From contig JAYKYS010000012.1 in the NCBI GenBank assembly GCA_036924285.1, forward strand, positions 10,354,001 to 10,418,000: a DNA stretch of 64,000 nucleotides. The letters are read 5' to 3'. This document shows, piece after piece, positions 31,703-41,980 of the stretch; positions within the stretch are counted from its first letter, which is position 1, and every line of letters starts with the position of its first letter. Under the pieces are notes generated by a model. It did not search any database. It had not been told where the DNA came from and saw only the letters and a program-made list of their open reading frames with translations. Source of the DNA: Asterella californica (lineage: Eukaryota > Streptophyta > Marchantiopsida > Marchantiales > Aytoniaceae). The translations under genes and the position numbers were made by a program.

Positions 31703-32495
31703 TCACACCAAAAGCGTCTTCTGATGAGTGCACAGTCTCGTCTGAGATCTTAAAGTGGGAGAGGGAGTCACGGCCGCTGCTCGGTCGTCTTCTCCCGAGG
31801 TCTCTTCCTTCTCCTCGCATTGTCCTGTTGGTCCATACTTCGCCAACTGGTCTTCTGTCAAGTCACCTTTGGACACGTACAGATAACAGAAGAACGGGGT
31901 GAGGTGCCCTCCTGCTGAGGTGCCCAAGTACACCAACTCTGCCTGAACGTAAGCGTGGAAGAAGGCGTCCCAATTGATGAGCAATCCCTCCCAGACGGCT
32001 TCCAGGAACTCCATGTCCTGATCTCTAAGGTATCTCGTCTTCTGTGCTTTCCCCTTGGGAAAGAGGTGAAGAAATAGCTTCGTCAGAAGACGCTTCCGCG
32101 ACTCCCGGTAAGCTTCTACCTTCCATCCATTCCTCCTTTGTTTATCTTTCAGGAAGAGACAAGTCGTGCTCCCAGACACATGTCACTTCCCTGAGATCAT
32201 AGATAAGATCTTCTTCTCGAGCTCGTACCCTCGGTTCTCGGATTCTGACCTGTGAAAGACCATGCGTCACCATTCTGTCGTCCAGGAAGATGGTCTTCTC
32301 CGAGCGATCCCTGCCTTCGTAGGTACAAGGTTGCGAGGAGGCAGTGCTGCCCAAACCTCCTCCAGAAGATCCTGATCTGCGAGGTTCCAGTCCCACAAGA
32401 AGAAGTTGAGACTCAACTCCTTGATGAAGAGTTTGGCCTCTGTCAATTCTGCGACCGGCAACACCAACCTTCGAGGATGCATCGACATGCTTCAA
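31703..32495 (-). pseudogene. Diverged relative of the 587-aa element protein
   Basis: Three overlapping minus-strand pieces align in order with residues about 20-200 of the 17750-19513 protein. ELSLNFFLWDWNLADQDLLE matches EMGMAFLLENWGVISAELLQ, and EDLIYD matches RDLIYD. DMEFLEAVWEGLLINWDAFF aligns with INFIEKIFEGRKAYCAKIFH, and LTPFFCYLYVSKGDLTEDQL aligns with FAAFAVFFYRGMKLLSPEEE. At least two frameshifts interrupt it. The coiled-coil part is missing. Flanking DNA (31600-33500) is full of GAAGA/TCTTC words, comparable to the CTTCG-rich flanks of the other copy. Confidence 0.6.
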
Positions 32496-32499
32496 GCCT

Positions 32500-34780
32500 C
32501 TGTTACACTAAGCCACAAGTACTTGTTGTGAGTCGAAGGCTCAGTCCTTCTCAAGTCCTCACAGTCTAGCTTCCACTCTCAGAAGACGGATCTAGTCTTC
32601 CAGAAGATAGCTATTCCGTCTTCTGAGATTCTAATAGTGCTTTCTAAGTACCTCTCGTCTTCCGAGCTATATCTAAACAATCCTAACTAAGCAAGGCATC
32701 GCATGGATTCCCAAGAAGACAACCCACCTTGCATTTCATCCTACTTCCTAACAGAAGCTACAAGATATGTGAGAAGCAGAGTGCAGAAAAAAGATTCAGA
32801 AGATGGTCGTAGACTCCTGCAGTGATAGTGACCTCCAGGAAGACTCCCAAGATAGCTTCCGATGGACTGACATACTCGGAAGACTTCTCGCAGCCAGACT
32901 TCTCATCATTGATCTCACCTGTCTTCGACTTCTGACATGCAATCTAGCCTCACAACAGACACGAAACATTCATACTCTGTTCTTCCGACTCCTTATCTCT
33001 CATACACGCTCAAAAGAAGCTTGCTATATGACGGGAAGACATGACCCTCGACCATTCTCTCCAGATTCTGCCAGCAAGGCTTCTCACAATTCTCTTCTAA
33101 GTTCGGGAAGAAGAAGGAACAAGCTGCTATGGGTCAGACAGAAGAGACCCGTAACGGACCCTCACATCTTCTCGTGCATTCTGCCAGCCTTTCCAATCTT
33201 CTAGTCTCTCTAGGAAGAAGTGGATTTGAAGATCTCGAAAGATCGAGAGGCACAGGCCGTTCTCAACTTCCAGCTTCTCGAAACAACAATCAACTCACCA
33301 AGTCACTCAGCATTTGTACCAAGCTTCTCTCAACACAAAGCCCAATCCAATCCAATCTTGATACGAATTGAACACAGTCGTCTTCCGAAGATGTTCAGAC
33401 ATTCAGAAGTGTCTTCCGAAGATGTTCAGATCTTCAGAAGCGTCTTCTCACCAGAGATTCGGGAACAGAGGTGTGGTAGGATAGAGGAATTGATAGTCAG
33501 GTGATCTAATTTAAGAATGGGAGATGGGGAAGCTTGATTCCAATTTGGGAAGAAGTGGGAAGATGACTATCGAAAATTAGCCAGCGCTTCCGCGCCTAAT
33601 TTTTGTAGAAGAAAGTTCAGGGTAGGGAAATCGATTGATGAGCTTCCTACAAACGAGCGAGGAAGCGCGGGGGACATCAAATCAGAGACGGGAAGCGATG
33701 GGAAGAACCTCAATACTGCTTCTGGCTGCTTCTGTTGCATCTTCAATCTTCTGTGCGCTTTCGGTCGTCAATCCCAACTCCAATGTGACACCAGCAACCT
33801 GCTACTGTCATCAATCTTGAGTTGCGCCCCTCTACTGCTACAATCGATTCTTGCTCCATCTTCGAAAACCTCTCTAATCAACCCTTGATGTTTGCCTCCT
33901 GAAATCCGCAGGGATTCCTTCAGCTCGACTGTGCTTCCAGTTCAACAAAATCAACCTCGCTCTCTCTCTTGTGTCACGTCAGTTCGGCACCTCGGCTAGG
34001 TTGACCGAGTGCGAAGTGACGAATCCCGGTACAGCCGTTAGTGCCGTTAGGGCGAGTTGGTGGGAGAGCCCACTAGGGATATACTTCGCAGGTAAGGTTT
34101 GGAGGTCTTAGTTCTTCGAGTTGAGCCTTCAAGCTCCTGGCTATGATGGATAGTCTTGGTGAGTGCAATCTGGATTCTCTGCGAGCACACAGTGGATTTG
34201 GCTCGACTTTAGTGATTGTTTAATGTCCGTTGGTATGGTGGAGTGAGTATATACCGTTTATCACTCGAAGAACTCAGATTGCGAGGTCTGATTGAGAGCT
34301 TTCAGGTCACGGATTTCAGCCGGTGGTATCTCCGGAGTGGGCAGATCGATAACTTCGATTTGCGAGTGCACGCGTGCGCAGAGTGGTTCTTTTTGGTTGG
34401 GTGATCGATCGCTGTGAAGATTGCTGTCGTTTGAACCTGTTCTTGGTTCGATTTGGTGGTGAGGTAGTGCGGAAGCGCTGCTAGAATTTCCTGTGACAAG
34501 TTTTAGTGATAAATTTGTGTGAATTTGAGGTCGACAGAAGTGCGTCGGCGGATGTGGAGTTGACATGGGTTGACAATTTCTGGTGCTGAAGAGTGCAGTA
34601 GGTGCGTGCCAGGAAGACGATTCCAACGCACTAAAAATCGTGGCTACGAGGCTTCGAGGAGCAGAGGTGCGTGAGTGCGGAGGCGTGAGAACGAAGTGTG
34701 AGAATGCGGAGGCGGAGCGGAGCCCGAGCTCGCACTCACCGCAAGCCAGCTTGCTGGCGTGCGTCAGAGAGGTATGCAAG
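32500..34780. other. TCTTC/GAAGA-rich non-coding DNA of the same element
   Basis: No gene was recognised. The words gaag and cttc recur far more often than chance, down to about 33730. This suggests that it is the 5' non-coding part of the element carrying 31703-32495. At 34125-34150 the string cttcaagctcctggctatga resembles the LTR U5 block seen in the gypsy elements. Open frames such as 34261-34779 (minus) show no domain. LTR borders could not be placed. Confidence 0.4.
33380..33450. repeat. 31-bp tandem repeat, 2.3 copies
   Basis: Units begin at 33380, 33411 and 33442 with gtcttccgaagatgttcaga (the third only gtcttctca). They differ by a few bases. The unit itself contains palindromic tcttccgaaga and lies within the GAAG-rich element. 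Confidence 0.85.
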
Positions 34781-34895
34781 TTTTAGTTTTGTGGGAAGTG
34801 TAAAACCAGCTGGTCACCCATCTCAACACTATTTCTGGACTTGGACACTTAACTCTGTAGTCTTAGCTTTGGCTTTACCACTAGACCAATAGTTC
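34781..34895 (-). mobile_element. 5S-rRNA-like SINE candidate (or 5S pseudogene)
   Basis: On the minus strand GTTAAGTGT (34845-34853) and GATGGGTGACC (start at 34822) match the two best-conserved internal promoter blocks of plant 5S rRNA. Their starts are 31 bases apart, exactly the spacing I recall for 5S rRNA. AGA-TAGT and CTGG also agree. About 25 bases upstream on that strand, TGGTCTAGTGG (34878-34888) fits the A box of a tRNA-type Pol III promoter. A composite tRNA/5S head would indicate a SINE; a degenerate 5S copy is the alternative. No tail or target duplication was identified. Confidence 0.6.
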
Positions 34896-35810
34896 TTTGT
34901 GTCTTCTAGGGATGCGTGCAAGTACTTATGGACTTGTTTAAGGTAGTAGGAGACCTTCTCGCACGTTCCTAGAGGGGTGGTAGGGCGACCCCACAGTATT
35001 AAGGGGAAGCTATAAACGGATCGTCTGATCTGATATCTGTCTTCTCTGGTAGGTAGATCTAGCTACCATGAACTCAACGAGACTCCAAACAAGACGTTTG
35101 GAGTTCTCCTCACAAAACCACGCAAGAAATTTGATCGCATGATGCAAAAAAATGACAGAAATCGACTCCTTGCGGCTCAAACTCGCTCACCACATCCAAA
35201 CCAACAACCCAATCCACATACGGTCTTCTCCTATGTGTAGATGAAGACTCCCTGATCGCGTAAGCACCAAGAACAAAGAGCTTGGCACATCGATCGAGAA
35301 GAACAATCTAACTTCAGATCACAGACGAACGAAAATCTGACGTAATCGCTTCTTTACGAGCCAATTTCAATCAAAACTCTCAAACCGTCCGATGAAACTT
35401 CGTATCATCTTCAATTTCTTGAAGAACTCAACGTTTTGATCTCGATAGATCCAAGGACAGCAAGTTTGGACTCCGGAACGGTCCGAACGGTCCAACTCTC
35501 CTTCACTGAAGCACCTCAAATCTCTTTCTTGCGTCTCAATTCTCTCAGAAAACACTCCTCTGTGCGTCTCTTCACGAACCGTCTTAACCCACAAGTAGCC
35601 TGCACAGATCTGAACCCAATGACCTTGCGTGCATGCATTGAACTTCTCAATTCCTCAAACCGTTCACCGACAAATCGTATGAACAAGCTAACCCCTTAAG
35701 CAACCCCCTTACGTCAGTCACAGTATGTACAATTTTTCTAGATAATGAGAAAGCATGCCCCTTAGTATAGCGCTTGGAGCTACAAATACCCAGTCAGCAA
35801 AAGTAAACTA
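34896..35810. other. Intergenic DNA, nothing recognised
   Basis: Only short open frames are present and none has a recognisable domain. The part 35130-35700 has the look of LTR or 5' leader DNA (repeated tctcaaac and cgtatcat phrases), but no partner copy was found in the window. Confidence 0.35.
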
Positions 35811-35833
35811 AGACCTAGCTTGATTTTCTCTTC

Positions 35834-36270
35834 TTTCGAGTCTCGTAACTTCTCCACTATGCGTCTAAATGAAATAGACGAAGTGCCCAAGGAAAGCTGA
35901 CAATGAGCTCTATCCATCGATGGAATGAAAAGGAAGATCCGAAGTTGTGCCAAAAGCTCGTAAGTTGGGGCCTAGCTTATTTTACCCATCTTTCGAGTCT
36001 CGTAATTTCTCCACTAGGCGTCCAAATGAAGTAGAAAAAGTGTCTATGGAAAGTGACAATGAGCTCTACCCATTGATGCGATGAAAGTGAAGATCCGAAG
36101 TCGTGTCAAAAGCCCGTAAGCTGGGGCCTAGCTTATTTTACCCATCTTTCGAGTCTCGTAATTCTCCACTAGATGTCCAAATGAAGTAGACAAAGTGCTT
36201 ATGGAAAGTTGACAACGAGCTCTATATATTGATGTGATGAAAGTGAAGATCTGAAGTTGTGCCAAAAGTC
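35834..36270. repeat. 156-bp tandem repeat, three copies
   Basis: Units start at 35834, 35991 and 36147 with tttcgagtctcgtaa. Each continues with ctccacta-gcgtc-aaatga, gacaa-gagctcta and gaagatc-gaagt. The period is 156-157 bases and the units differ at roughly one position in ten by eye. Such arrays are common in the untranslated regions of gypsy elements. This one sits directly upstream of a gypsy integrase relic. Confidence 0.88.
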
Positions 36271-36389
36271 TCACTTTTAGTCCCATGAGTGTATTTGGAG
36301 CGATAAGAGTAAGTACCGAAAATATATTTTCATATATGAGCCAATCCACGACATGACAACGGATAGTGCCACATCCATCTCAGAAGGCA

Positions 36390-37786
36390 CAGTTAGTACA
36401 ACATGCCCATGAGGAGTTGGGACATTTTGAGTGAAGCGTACACTAACTTACTGCAAGAACAGTATTGGTGGCGTGGTATGCACGTCGATGTGCAGCAGTT
36501 TGTCGTATGATGTGTGGTTTGTGATCGAGTACGAGCATTGTTTAATGCTCCTACTCCACAGATACACCCCTTATCGATTATGGGGTTGAGTTACAGTTGG
36601 AGTTTGGATCTTACGAGACCCTTACTGTTGACTATACGTCATCACTGGTATGTGTTGATGATGGTGGAGCACTTCTCCAAGTGGATTGAATTGGTGACAT
36701 TACCAGACAAGGCGAGCGAAGAGACGACGTATGCGTTCTTAGATCGAGTGCTAAGTCATTTTGGAGCACCAGCCGAAGTGCTGACAGACCAAGGTACAAA
36801 ATTCTTTGGTGAGTTTCAGGCCCTGTGTGATCAGGCGCTGATTGATCATCAGACTACATCTCGGGATCATCCTGAGGCGGATGGTTTGACGGAGAAGGTA
36901 GTTCAGACGGTGAAGAAAGGATTGCGCAAGTATGACTTGCAGAAGGGTCACTTGGGAGACTGAGATGTGCAGTTATCATGGTTGGCTATGAGTTACTGTT
37001 TCAGCCGACAAGCGTCTTTGACTTCCTTCTCATCGTATTTTCTATTGTATGACCGAGATCCAGATCTACCTTCGGTCATTCGTCATGTTTCTGTTGAGGT
37101 GTTGAACCTTGATGATCCGAATACGTGGGTGAACGCATGTTCTCAACGAGTAGAGATATTCCGGAGAGTTATGCCTATAGCTTTTGAGAACCTAACGATT
37201 GCATAGAGATATGTTGCGATATGCGACTATTCGGAGAGGAGGTTTGGTCATTGATTCGCAAGTTTCATCCTGACGATTATATCTATCTACAGCAGACTGC
37301 ACTAACGACGTTGGATGTGACCGCAAAGCGCACTATTTTACCAGTGCGTGAGATGTTATCTTCTGGAGTACTTATGTTAGAGGGTCGTGATGGAAGGACC
37401 ATGTGTGTAATTGCGTGCCATGTCATCTTCCCAACATCGATGGGATTGTTGACTCAAGCTTAGCAGTTGTACATGCGGGCTTGAGGTGTATGTTGTGTGG
37501 GTCTGCTGGTGGAGCAGCTCGTATGTTGGTGTGTGATGGTTGTTAGAGAGGTTGAGACATGTCATGTTTGACTCCACTTCTCAGTGTCGTTCTTACTGGA
37601 CGATGAGTTTGTCCTCGATGTTTATAGCAGGGATAGTCGATTAGATCTTTGTGTGGTATGGATTGCAAACAGACAACTAACGATGTGGTGATGTAGCACC
37701 CGGTCTCCTGATCGTTGTACCCATGAAGGTGTATATCATGTAGTTAGGATATGAGACTATCCGGAGTTAGAGGGACCTAACCGTCA
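36390..37786 (+). pseudogene. Integrase-to-PHD end of a PHD-type Ty3/gypsy element
   Basis: From 36400 the plus strand encodes an integrase zinc-finger remnant (EELGHF, QYWWRGMHVDVQQFV, CVVCDR). Then comes the core with DLTRPL, VEHFSKWIELVTLPDKA, VLTDQGTKFFGEFQ and RDHPEADGLTEKVVQ. The core keeps D, D and E. Stops occur at 36508 and 36961, the second where Trp is expected, and a frameshift lies near 37395. The C-terminal GRDGRT motif and a PHD finger follow. No RT half is present upstream. It is a different clade from elements 1 and 2 and the same clade as the relic at 1-899. Confidence 0.82.
37487..37621 (+). pseudogene. Degenerate PHD finger at the integrase C-terminus
   Basis: The frame reads CMLCGSAGGAARMLVCDGC, stop, RG, stop, DMSCLTPLLSVVLTGR, stop, VCPRC. 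The Cys positions fit a C4HC3 PHD finger (CxxC, CxxC, C, CPxC), with the His position now Asp. The three stops replace Gln or Trp expected at conserved places (TAG, TGA, TGA). PHD fingers bind histone H3 tails, so this module probably once guided integration. It ends the polyprotein before the polypurine tract at 37790. Confidence 0.75.
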
Positions 37787-37789
37787 GTT

Positions 37790-38060
37790 AGGGGGGTGAT
37801 TGTGGTACACTTGTGTATGTGTATGAGATCGTCCGTGTGTTATGTGTATGTGTGGTGTATCTCTGACAGCGATGTATGTTGTGTAGCTGGTGTTTTGTGT
37901 CAACATGTCGAGCGATAGATGGAATGCATGCCTCACCTCGTCATGAAGAGCATGAGGTAACCAATGGAACAAACGCGGACAAGGAAACCTCGTCTCGAAC
38001 AATCTCATAGGGGACTCTCAACCACTCCCACAACTCAAGAGGAACTCATGGAAGAAAGGC
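37790..38060 (+). repeat. Polypurine tract and start of a 3' LTR
   Basis: AGGGGGGTGAT (37790-37800) is followed by TGTGGTACAC at 37801. This is the expected polypurine tract plus LTR start of the PHD-type element. The LTR end could not be set because no second copy lies in the window; the end given is nominal. Confidence 0.6.
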
Positions 38061-39660
38061 TAATGATGTTATACTGACTGCACGTGTAGACATCCGCTCT
38101 CGGCTAACCTGGGCATCTCATGTGATCTTATCATAGCTTTCTCACATGAGATTTACCCCTTGCGAGATAAATAACTGATTGCACATCGAACATGGTGTTT
38201 CTCGAATCAGTCTTGATCTCATGAGAAGAGAGTACGCATAGCTAGAAAAGAGATGATATCCAACCAAACATATCGTAATAAGAACATCTCAAAAAAGAAC
38301 CCACTAAAAAGAAAAACCCAGATATGTAGAGATACAAATACACTAAATGTAACAAGAAGTCCCTCTAAAAGTCTCTCAAAAATCAAACATAAAACTATAT
38401 AAACATAAAACTATATAAACCTAAAATCTCAAAAAATCAAAAAGTATTTAATACTCACTCATTTTTCACATAATGTATCAATTCTAGAACCCAAAAAAAA
38501 AACAAAAGATGAATATGAATATGTAGAAAAACTTTCAATAACCCACCCCAACACCCTCTACCCTCTACCCTCTCAAAACACACTCCATGTCCTCCCTCTC
38601 CTCTCTCTCGCATTCCTCTCATCTCCCTCACAAACAATGTCACTCTCGGCGGTAAAATCCACAAGCTCAAGAGAGTATAATTAGTAATCATCAGACAATT
38701 GGTTTTAGTGACACAAGAAGAGACCCTGGGGATGTATAAACAGGCAGTAATCGCCCAACAAGAACAGAAATGGAACGTCTTGTCCACCAGAGGGATCAAA
38801 GATCAAAGATCTGGACAACCGAAAGTGGAGAACATTCTGATACTCGAAAGTCAAAAATTATAAGTTATCAATCTTCCTTCCATATTCAAGTTAGGAAAGG
38901 TTAGATAATAAGTTATATACGTGTGTCCAAGAACAGATTTTTGAAGTTTTAGTTTCGGAGTGTTTCTTTCCACTATTTGTATCTGGGTTATGTTTCTATC
39001 ATCTCACGCATCTAGTTGCAGTTATTATTTAATATTTTTAATATATTTTTTAATTTACATTGAACTTATAAACTTATATTTTGTAAATTTTATATATAGT
39101 TATTAGTTAATACTTAAAATGATTTATTAATTTTTGTGAGCTTACTACAAATGTCAATGTATATAATTTTTTTGATAATAAAAAAGAGCAAAAGTTCTCT
39201 AAGATTGATCTTATATTTTTATTATCCATTCGATTTTATTTTCTTTATACCCCTCGACTTTCATAATGCATTGTTGATCGCAGCGACCTTGTTGCTATTC
39301 GGTAGCATAGCTATATGTCGATTATGAGAATTTTTTATTTTTTTTTCATGTAACAGAACTAAAAAATAGAGTGTAGTGAAAAAAGAAAAAGTGAAAAAAA
39401 ATAAAAAAAATAAAACGAATAGGGATGTTATAAACGAAAAAAATCTAAAAAATGAAAAAATGTCACTAACGCATAGTCCCGCGATTACATTGAAAAACGT
39501 AACTCCTTGTTTGATTTGGATGCGAAGGTGACGGTGACGAAATACCCTCCCGAAGGCAGGTCTAGGAGCGTATTTTGGGAAGTTGTGCAGGCACAGGTGG
39601 GAAGGGGGGAGGTCGCATGCTTTTGGCAATCCTTTCGATTCTTGTAACTTTCTTATAACT
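38061..39660. other. AT-rich intergenic DNA with simple repeats
   Basis: At 38385-38425 aaacataaaactatat is repeated twice with a third partial unit. At 38555-38640 one strand is almost pure pyrimidine (taccctc repeated three times). The part 39000-39470 is about four fifths A+T. The open frames seen are low-complexity Phe/Leu artefacts. No gene was recognised. Confidence 0.6.
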
Positions 39661-39663
39661 TGA

Positions 39664-39900
39664 AAATCGCGGAAGCTTGGTCCAGTGGATGTCAATCACC
39701 AGACCACAAGAAGATCACACAAAGTTCCCCGGAGGATACCGCTATGGTTTGTACTTTGTCTGACTGGAGTGAAGATCGTAGGCTCGATCCCTGACGGGTC
39801 GTCGACAGACATCTTCGGCCTGCGCACGTGGGGTGGCGGTCTAGATATCGGCGTGCAATTAGAGAAAACTCTGTAAATAAAAAGTAAAGCTTCGCCGGGT
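39664..39900 (+). mobile_element. tRNA-derived SINE-like segment
   Basis: TGGTCCAGTGG (39678-39688) fits the Pol III A box and GGCTCGATCCC (39781-39791) fits the B box, in the correct order. The boxes are about 92 bases apart, longer than the usual 30-60, so this is not an ordinary tRNA gene unless it has an intron. The 3' part is GC-rich and ends near an A-rich stretch (gtaaataaaaagtaaag). Target duplications were not found. Confidence 0.4.
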
Positions 39901-40110
39901 TTTATCGTAAGAACTTTCTGGACTAGAACAACTTCCGGTGCCTAGCCTCTAGTTTCGGGAGTAACTTGGGCTGCACGGAAAGCACATGCACAACGTGAGA
40001 GTCCCAACCCATACAAGAATGTTCTGGTACATGCTACGTAGTCCCACAACTCGGTATCCGTACTCAGCGTGAACGAATAGAGTACAGAACCAACATCTGA
40101 ATAATGAGAC

Positions 40111-40509
40111 AATTTTGCTTGATCACTCCCTCAATAGGTTTGTTTAGCTTGATCATACTCCTTTTACGATGTATTGTTTTAGCACACCCATTACTGGTCA
40201 TTGGCAGTTTTACCACACCCATTACTGGTTATTGACAGTACTATCTGTTGTTTTTTCTTCTCATTTTTATTTTTATTTTTCAATTATGATTAATATCTTT
40301 ATCATTTAGATTGTCTAACAGTAAAATACACGTCAGACTTATATGCTCAAAAAACTAATGTATGCAATCGAAAGTGTCACTAATATAGCAAAATGATTAG
40401 TTTTATATTCTATGTCCAGTCAGAGGTGTTATCAAACCATACTGCACTAAGAACAATGTGATCAAGCTCAATGAACCTACTAGGGGTGTGATCAAGTAAA
40501 TTTTTGGAA
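40111..40509. mobile_element. ~400-bp MITE with long inverted ends
   Basis: The left arm (gcttgatcactccctcaata, then tagcttgatcatactcc) and the right arm (ctcaatgaacctactagggg, then tgatcaagtaaa) are inverted copies over about 75 bases at roughly 70 percent. The interior is AT-rich with a short tandem (accacacccattactggt, two units). There is no ORF. A truncated relative lies at 25800-25932. The transposase superfamily is not evident from the ends. Confidence 0.65.
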
Positions 40510-40669
40510 TAATGATCATTAGCATAAATGGTTTCTTTTACGCTGATTCTAACTTTGATATATATTTAGTCTACAATCGATATATGAACACGGCTAAGGT
40601 TGAGGTTTATAATCATTTTATCTTTTTGTGCTTAACCCTTATAGGCCGAACAAGTTAAGGAAAATCCGG

Positions 40670-41110
40670 ACTTACACCGAGAACAAATCAAATTATTTAA
40701 ACCAAAAACCGCATAAACTAAACTATTGAAATCAACCCACTGAAATCACGAACCAACTCATTTCAAAAGATCTGAATCTAAACCACTTTAAACCAAACCG
40801 TATAAACATAGTTTAAACTGTTTAACTCGGCTAAAAATCAATACATAATATGTAATACAAGAGATTAGTGTTCAAAATGTATACATAATGTTATGATATT
40901 ATTTATTATTTAAATCGCGATAGATGTTTGAATCGCAGTTAGAACAATCTTAACCTGAATTGAACTTAATTTTTATATGTTAAACCTAACTGTTTATAAA
41001 CCAAACCATATAAATTATGTTTAACTTTAACTAACCAAACCGCGATTATTGAACCTAAATCATTTAAACCATGGTTTCTAGATTGGGTTCGGCTCAAACC
41101 GAACTGGGGC
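40670..41110. repeat. Degenerate AAACCAAACCG-ATAAAC repeat region
   Basis: The phrase aaccaaaccg, followed by ataaac or similar and often by its inverse (gtttaaactgttt), recurs at least five times (about 40700, 40792, 40985, 41032 and 41063). Spacing is irregular. It looks like a decayed AT-rich transposon or satellite-like repeat, and it ends at a GC-rich step about 850 bases before PDX1. Confidence 0.5.
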
Positions 41111-41980
41111 CGAGGCTTACCTATAAGTCGCATACTCTTGTGATATCACTGTGCCCCGAGGGGCATTTCTTTATTAAGGGTTCTTTTCCCCTCCAAACGT
41201 AATGTCCAGACACTCGCAACACTGAGCTGTAAACACTCCGCCAAATGCTAAGCAGTTCCTACTCAAGCATCCATTGCCGCACCCGCGCCCGTGCAGTCGA
41301 TGTTTTACTATCTTGGTTTGGCTTCACAGGATGGACGGCCGGTAGCAGGTCAGGGGATTGAGGACGTTAAAAACTGGTGGCCAGAAAGACGAGATTCACC
41401 CCAAGTGGGGGAGAGAGCCAAATTAGGGGTTTAGGGTTAGGGTTGAATTCGGCAAATGTGGTGGAAGGACGCGAGAGCCAAAGGGTGGGTTGGGTTAGTG
41501 ACTGTGCCAGTCAGTGGCAGTGGACGTGGACGAGGGCGGACCAGGTGGGAAGCTTTTGGGTACGGGAGCGTGGTAAGTACAAATGATGCTCAAACCTGTT
41601 ACTGCACTTGGATCGCCTCCGCATTTGGGGTGTCAGATATCGGTGGGGTGGTGGTTGGAGGACTGAGTGATAAGGTATTTCTCTGCACGCACTTAAATCC
41701 ACGCCCATCTAACTCGGACGCGCAACCTTCACTTCTCACCACCTTTTGACCTTGCTGGCGAGTCAGGAAAGTGCGAGAGAAAGCGAAATTCGAAGGAACT
41801 TGAGAACACTCTCGACTGGAGGAGAGAAGGAGAGGAGTAAGGAAAAGGAAGAGAAGAGAAGCCGCGAGGGACAGATTGGACGGGCAAAGCGTTGCAGATC
41901 CACCAATTGATTCATAGGGCTGCTTGCCGACCCCATACGAGTGAGTGCAAGAGGAGCACTGACGGACACCGAGAGCAGCG
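41111..41980 (+). promoter_or_regulatory. Upstream region and probable 5' UTR of PDX1
   Basis: There is no convincing gene here. The segment 41760-41975 is strongly purine-rich (gagagaaagcgaaatt, ggaggagagaaggagagg), typical of plant 5' UTRs or core promoters. No TATA box was identified within 200 bases of the start codon. The ORFs seen on the minus strand are shadows of the purine-rich stretch. Confidence 0.45.

Noticed and set aside
38555..38640. Pyrimidine tract as a possible polypurine tract of another LTR element
   Set aside because: Too long and imperfect, and no LTR-like TG start follows on the minus strand.
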